Below, piece by piece: positions 7,201 to 8,996 of a stretch of DNA of 8,996 bases (position 1 is its first letter; each line of letters starts with the position of its first letter). Made by a program: the position numbers and the translations under genes. The notes under the pieces are model-generated. The model was not told the DNA's origin. It was given only the letters and a program-made list of their open reading frames with translations, and ran no database searches. This DNA is from Desulfobacterales bacterium. Its GTDB lineage: Bacteria; Desulfobacterota; Desulfobacteria; Desulfobacterales; ETH-SRB1. The stretch is from positions 1 to 8,996 of the forward strand of contig DAOVDN010000026.1 in NCBI GenBank assembly GCA_030669465.1, in the 5' to 3' direction.

Positions 7201-7452
7201 GTCCGGACGCTCAGCCGCTATAATTTTCGTTATTGTCTGGTGGTTGAGCGGTTCGATATAAGTTACATCGGCCATACCCGGGTCTGTCATGATCGTTGCC
7301 GGATTTGAATTTACCAGCACGATTTCGTAGCCAAGGCTGCGCAAAGCCTTACAGGCCTGCGTACCTGAATAATCGAACTCACATGCCTGACCAATGATGA
7401 TGGGACCAGATCCGATGATTAGCACTTTCTTAATGTCGTCACGTTTGGGCAT
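4252..7452 (-). CDS. carB: Carbamoyl-phosphate synthase large subunit
   Basis: CarB makes carbamoyl phosphate from bicarbonate, two ATP and ammonia supplied by the glutaminase subunit CarA, for pyrimidine and arginine synthesis. At 1066 residues it is full length (E. coli 1073). The two homologous ATP-grasp halves are clear: first half with SGPIIIGQACEFDYSG (15-30), GGTGGG (175-180) and EINPRTSRSSALASK (298-312); second half with GGGPNRIGQGIEFDY (558-572) and EANPRASRTVPIVSK (833-847). Between them is the helical oligomerisation domain (about 400-550). The MGS-like allosteric domain begins near 930. By alignment with E. coli, the UMP/IMP phosphate contacts K954, T974, T977, K993 and N1015 correspond to K945, T965, T968, K984 and N1006, all kept, whereas T1017 is Pro1008. 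AAAGGAG (7464-7458) lies 5 nt before the ATG. CarA is not adjacent: the neighbours are ubiE upstream and rpsB downstream. Confidence 0.99.
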   Translation of the reverse strand: MPKRDDIKKVLIIGSGPIIIGQACEFDYSGTQACKALRSLGYEIVLVNSNPATIMTDPGMADVTYIEPLNHQTITKIIAAERPDALLPNLGGQSALNLSCELANSGVLKKYGVRVMGVSIDAIKRGEDRTAFKETMKRLGIDMPRGQTVNTVEDAEKVAEKLGYPVVVRPAYTMGGTGGGLVYNVEELRTIAARGLSASLVNQVLIEESVLGWEELELEVVRDAKNRMITVCFIENVDAMGIHTGDSFCTAPMLTIDHKLQKRLQKYSYDIVEAIEVIGGTNIQFAHDPKTGRVVVIEINPRTSRSSALASKATGFPIAFISSLLAGGMTMDEIPYWRDGTLEKYSPSGDYVVVKFPRWAFEKFEGVEDRLGTQMRAVGEVMSIGKNYKEALQKAVRSLEINRYGLGFAMDFNKKSMDELMNMLDTPTSERQFLMYEALRKGADVPTLYKKTHIKPWFIEQMKDLVELEEEILKYKGLMLPDELLARAKKDGFADKYLAQLLNISEKDIREKRISLGINETWNSVPVSGVENAGYYYSTYNAPDKVEVSGRKKIMILGGGPNRIGQGIEFDYCCVHAAFAIRDAGYESIMVNCNPETVSTDYDTSDKLYFEPLTVEDVLSIYKKEKPDGVIVQFGGQTPLNIARELAEAGVNILGTSPDAIDLAEDRDRFRKLMQKLGIPQPKSGMAGTLEDALKIAAKIGYPLMVRPSYVLGGRAMEIVLDEEMLEHYMAAAVNVSPERPILIDKFLENAIEAEADAIADGTDAFVPAVMEHVELAGVHSGDSACVIPPVSIPPKHIETIYEYTRNIAIELNVVGLMNIQYAIANDTVYILEANPRASRTVPIVSKVCNISMARLATQIMLGKKLPDLGLELKSIPHFGVKEAVFPFNMFPEVDPLLGPEMRSTGEVLGLADSFGLAFFKSQEATRLSLPLDGAVLITIADKDKPSVLEPARLFRELGFKILATKGTHLFLAEHGIDSEPIRKLGYGRPNIVDAIKNEEIQLVINTPSGKESQEDDSYIRKAAINYKVLNITTAAAALAAARGIKARRKGHTSVKSLQSYHKDIK

Positions 7453-7534
7453 AAAAACTCCTTTGTTAGTAATAGTTCACTTATCAAAAAAAGACCTTTG
7501 GACAGGATTACAGGATAAACAAGATTTATAGGCA

Positions 7535-7574
7535 TTCACAGGTTCACAGGTTCAAAAGTTCAAAGGTTGACAGG
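7535..7574. repeat. Octanucleotide tandem array, 5 units
   Basis: Five consecutive 8-nt units: TTCACAGG, TTCACAGG, TTCAAAAG, TTCAAAGG and TTGACAGG, followed by a degenerate TTCATGAT. More weakly related ACAGGAT units precede it at 7502-7517. It is non-coding, in the leader region upstream of carB. Confidence 0.85.
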
Positions 7575-7630
7575 TTCATGATGCTTACCCAGTGAAATCA
7601 GTGGCATCGGAAAAATTCGCGAAGCGATTA

Positions 7631-7644
7631 ACCCTGAACCCTGA
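7631..7644. repeat. Short heptamer repeat, two units
   Basis: ACCCTGA occurs twice in tandem and is followed by ACTTTTC, which keeps the 7-nt spacing loosely. It is a small degenerate relative in kind, not in sequence, of the large heptamer array at 44-288. Confidence 0.6.
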
Positions 7645-7730
7645 ACTTTTCAACCCAGACCGACCAAATGTCCAATTTTTATCATATCCGTTATAAATAA
7701 AGGGCTTGACGACCATTATAAAAATCATTT

Positions 7731-8483
7731 TTAACGAGGTCTGTACTTATATCCAACATAGAGCGTAGCAATTCCCATTGTCAATTTCTTCCATCTAACA
7801 TCTTTAAATCCTGCTGAACGCATTATTGCAGCAAATGTATCAGGATCCGGGAAGTTCATCACCGAAGATGGTAGATATCTGTATGCCTTTGGATTTTTTG
7901 AAAAAAACCATCCGATTAAAGGAAGAATCTTCTTGAAATAAAAAAGGTAACACGATGACAAGAAACCTTTTTTAGGTGCGGCCAATTCGAGCACAAGAAG
8001 CATCCCCTCTCTTTTCAATTTGTCATGGAAGATTTTTAATACTGATAGTTTGTCACTAATGTTCCTGATTCCAAATGCAATAGTTATGACGTCAAAGGTT
8101 TCTGTTTTGAATGGAAGATTAAAAGCATTTCCTGCAAACAGATGAATGTTTGAATCGGCAGGTATGTCTTTAATTTTTTTTTTGGCAATTTTATTTCTGG
8201 CCGACATGAGCATGGCCGGGGAAAAATCGACACCAAAAACAGCAACTCCAGGTCCTTTCTGCCGCAGAATTTCAATGGCAACATCGCAGGTTCCGCAGGC
8301 AACATCCAGCACTGATCCACCATCATGAACCTGCATCGCAGATACCATAGCCTTTCTCCAGTAGACATCCTGCCTTAAGCTCAAAAGCCGGTTTAATAAA
8401 TCGTACTTAGGCGCTATCTGCTCGAACATCTCTCTGACAAAGGGGAGCTCCATATTCTTCATTGACAATACCACATTACGCAT
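7731..8483 (-). CDS. ubiE: UbiE/MenG-type demethylmenaquinone (ubiquinone-pathway) C-methyltransferase
   Basis: This SAM-dependent methyltransferase performs the last C-methylation of the menaquinone ring, and the equivalent step in ubiquinone synthesis where that pathway exists. In a menaquinone-only organism the name menG would be used. Family features are the N-terminal FVREMFEQIAPKYDLLNRLLSL (15-36), SAM motif I LDVACGTCD (59-67), VDFSPAML (85-92), the DVITIAFGIRNISD post-motif (131-144), LLVLELAAPKKG (162-173) and the family-specific YRYLPSSVMNFPD (201-213) before an AGF-x-DV C-terminus. Length 250 fits the family. Motif I normally reads GTGD; here it is GTCD, giving a Cys63-x-x-Cys66 pair. 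The start is uncertain: the ATG at 8483 has no ribosome site, while ATGs at 8462 and 8453 (the latter after GAAG) would trim 7 or 10 residues without touching the core. Confidence 0.93.
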   Translation of the reverse strand: MRNVVLSMKNMELPFVREMFEQIAPKYDLLNRLLSLRQDVYWRKAMVSAMQVHDGGSVLDVACGTCDVAIEILRQKGPGVAVFGVDFSPAMLMSARNKIAKKKIKDIPADSNIHLFAGNAFNLPFKTETFDVITIAFGIRNISDKLSVLKIFHDKLKREGMLLVLELAAPKKGFLSSCYLFYFKKILPLIGWFFSKNPKAYRYLPSSVMNFPDPDTFAAIMRSAGFKDVRWKKLTMGIATLYVGYKYRPR

Positions 8484-8493
8484 TATTTTATTA

Positions 8494-8525
8494 AGTTCAT
8501 GAGTTCATAAGCTTAACAGCTTAAC
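8494..8525. repeat. Octanucleotide tandem array, 4 units
   Basis: Four 8-nt units: AGTTCATG, AGTTCATA, AGCTTAAC and AGCTTAAC. The array lies directly upstream of the ubiE start, in its untranslated leader. Confidence 0.75.
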
Positions 8526-8551
8526 AGCAACAAAGACAACGCCTCTTTAAG

Positions 8552-8559
8552 ATTGTATA
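8552..8559 (-). promoter_or_regulatory. Possible -10 box for ubiE
   Basis: The minus strand reads TATACAAT, close to the TATAAT consensus, about 70 nt before the ubiE start. I could not find a good -35 at 16-18 nt. If used, the octamer array would lie within the transcribed leader. Confidence 0.22.
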
Positions 8560-8592
8560 CCAGTTTAATCCAAAAACTTTATCTTAAAACTA

Positions 8593-8741
8593 GTAAGTTC
8601 TCAATAAGTCCGGGTAATAGCTACTGGATTCCCGCCTTTGCGGGAATGACGATTGGGTGTAAGCGCCTGTCATTCCCGCGAAGGCGGGAATCCAGGAAAT
8701 AGTCGCAAAATATGATTTACCTCAACTTTCTGAGAAGTTAC
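8593..8741. mobile_element. MITE-like element with terminal inverted repeats and TA flanks
   Basis: The ends GTAAGTTCTCA (8593-8603) and TGAGAAGTTAC (8731-8741) are inverted repeats matching at 10 of 11 positions. Both are flanked by TA (8591-8592 and 8742-8743), the target duplication typical of IS630/Tc1-mariner transposition. No protein is encoded in about 149 bp, so it would depend on a transposase elsewhere. Its centre holds a strong nested palindrome. The MITE reading is inference from structure. Confidence 0.6.
8624..8695. repeat. Nested palindrome, two REP-like arms
   Basis: Two 27-nt arms, 8624-8650 and 8669-8695, are inverted repeats matching at 26 of 27 positions around an 18-nt loop. 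Each arm itself contains a small hairpin (CCCGCCTTTGCGGG in the left arm, CCCGCGAAGGCGGG in the right). Arms of this type, with GGATTCCCGC and GCGGGAATGAC, are widespread intergenic palindromes in bacterial genomes. The arrangement of two inverted REP-like units resembles a REPIN. In RNA it would form a strong hairpin on either strand. Confidence 0.9.
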
Positions 8742-8814
8742 TAAAACTATATCTAAGTTATCACATTGATGGTGCGATGACAATATGTGTGCATATAAAA
8801 TATCAGGAAGCTAA

Positions 8815-8996
8815 ATGACTAACAAACGTGATTATTATGAAGTTCTGGGCGTAAGCCGTGATGCTACAGATGATGAATTGAAGGCAAGATACCGCAAGCT
8901 TGCCCTCAAATACCATCCGGATAGAAACCCTGATAACAAAGAGGCTGAAGAGAAGTTCAAGAAGGCTGCGGAGGCCTATGAGGTGCTTCGAGATCC
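8815..8996 (+). CDS. dnaJ: DnaJ chaperone, J-domain (5' end only)
   Basis: DnaJ (Hsp40) delivers unfolded clients to DnaK and stimulates its ATPase through the J-domain. The visible 60 residues are a complete-looking J-domain: [15 protein letters not shown] at the start, helix II with [20 protein letters not shown] containing the essential HPD at residues 34-36, and helix [22 protein letters not shown]. The ATG at 8815 follows AGGAAG (8805-8810) at 4-nt spacing. The Gly/Phe and zinc-finger parts that separate DnaJ from CbpA-like proteins lie beyond the edge, so assignment to dnaJ rests on the close match of the J-domain. No dnaK or grpE is adjacent upstream. Confidence 0.88.
   Translation, partial: MTNKRDYYEVLGVSRDATDDELKARYRKLALKYHPDRNPDNKEAEEKFKKAAEAYEVLRD

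Larger units (their letters stand above)
7453..7730. other. Non-coding gap between ubiE and carB, repeat-rich
   Basis: I see no gene here. From the carB side it holds the carB ribosome site, ACAGGATT/ACAGGATA octamer-like units (7502-7517), a clear octamer array (7535-7574), about 50 nt without clear repeats (which include the palindrome TTCGCGAA at 7616-7623), two tandem ACCCTGA heptamers (7631-7644), and an AT-rich stretch after the ubiE stop. No convincing carB promoter or intrinsic ubiE terminator could be picked out. Confidence 0.7.
8484..8814. other. Non-coding gap between divergent ubiE and dnaJ
   Basis: I see no gene in this stretch of 331 bases. It holds the octamer array next to ubiE, a possible ubiE -10 box, the MITE-like element, and about 70 nt before dnaJ. 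There is no CIRCE operator and no clear heat-shock promoter ahead of dnaJ. Since the genes diverge, promoters for both must lie here or within the element. Confidence 0.7.

Noticed and set aside
4463..7261. Several plus-strand frames of 65-119 codons within carB
   Set aside because: All are antisense to conserved CarB sequence, none has a plausible ribosome site plus family motif, and such frames are common opposite long coding genes.
7453..7730. Riboswitch or attenuator controlling carB
   Set aside because: No recognisable aptamer, anti-terminator pairing or terminator hairpin was found; the region is mostly degenerate short repeats.
7715..7735. Intrinsic terminator after ubiE
   Set aside because: The AAAAATGATTTTT palindrome is purely AT with no stable stem, so it would not act as a standard hairpin terminator.
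8084..8368. A 94-codon minus-strand frame inside ubiE
   Set aside because: It lies wholly within the conserved methyltransferase core in another frame and has no recognisable protein features; a shadow frame.
8761..8814. Heat-shock (sigma-32) or sigma-70 promoter for dnaJ
   Set aside because: TTGATG (8766-8771) and TATAAA (8794-8799) are 22 nt apart, too far for a normal promoter, and no CCCCAT-type heat-shock box or CIRCE inverted repeat is present.

Overview
The window carries a bacterial housekeeping segment, almost entirely on the minus strand. Reading in the direction of transcription from the right: a UbiE/MenG-type quinone methyltransferase, the large subunit of carbamoyl-phosphate synthase (carB), and then the conserved cluster rpsB - tsf - pyrH - frr - uppS - cdsA, which runs off the left edge. 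At the far right the 5' end of dnaJ starts on the plus strand, divergent from ubiE. The gene content and order are ordinary for a Gram-negative bacterium. The short EF-Ts, the menaquinone-type methyltransferase, the moderate GC and the many short intergenic repeats would suit a sulfate-reducer-like member of Desulfobacterota, but that is inference and no marker here proves it.

Region by region: 1-440 holds the start of cdsA, whose reading frame runs into an unusual array of 35 consecutive 7-nt units and stays open to the window edge. 446-1748 holds uppS and frr, which overlap. 1763-3085 holds pyrH and tsf, nearly abutting, with tsf overlapping or abutting rpsB. 3085-4008 is rpsB with a long acidic tail that contains a perfect 18-bp tandem duplication. 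4009-4251 is the rpsB leader and likely promoter, plus a stem-loop after carB. 4252-7452 is carB, without carA beside it. 7453-7730 is non-coding and filled with degenerate 8-nt and 7-nt repeats. 7731-8483 is ubiE. 8484-8814 is non-coding and carries an octamer array and a MITE-like palindromic element of about 149 bp flanked by TA. 8815-8996 is the dnaJ J-domain.

Functionally the main cluster couples translation (ribosomal protein S2, EF-Ts, ribosome recycling factor), UMP phosphorylation (PyrH) and lipid or envelope precursor synthesis (UppS, CdsA). CarB feeds the same pyrimidine pathway that PyrH serves. The most notable signals are not new enzymes. They are the repeats: a strictly periodic heptanucleotide array read in frame from cdsA as heptapeptides, the octanucleotide arrays in three other intergenic gaps, and the palindromic mobile-like element between ubiE and dnaJ. 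I found no evidence of a defence system, CRISPR array, toxin-antitoxin pair or other new multi-gene system in this window.
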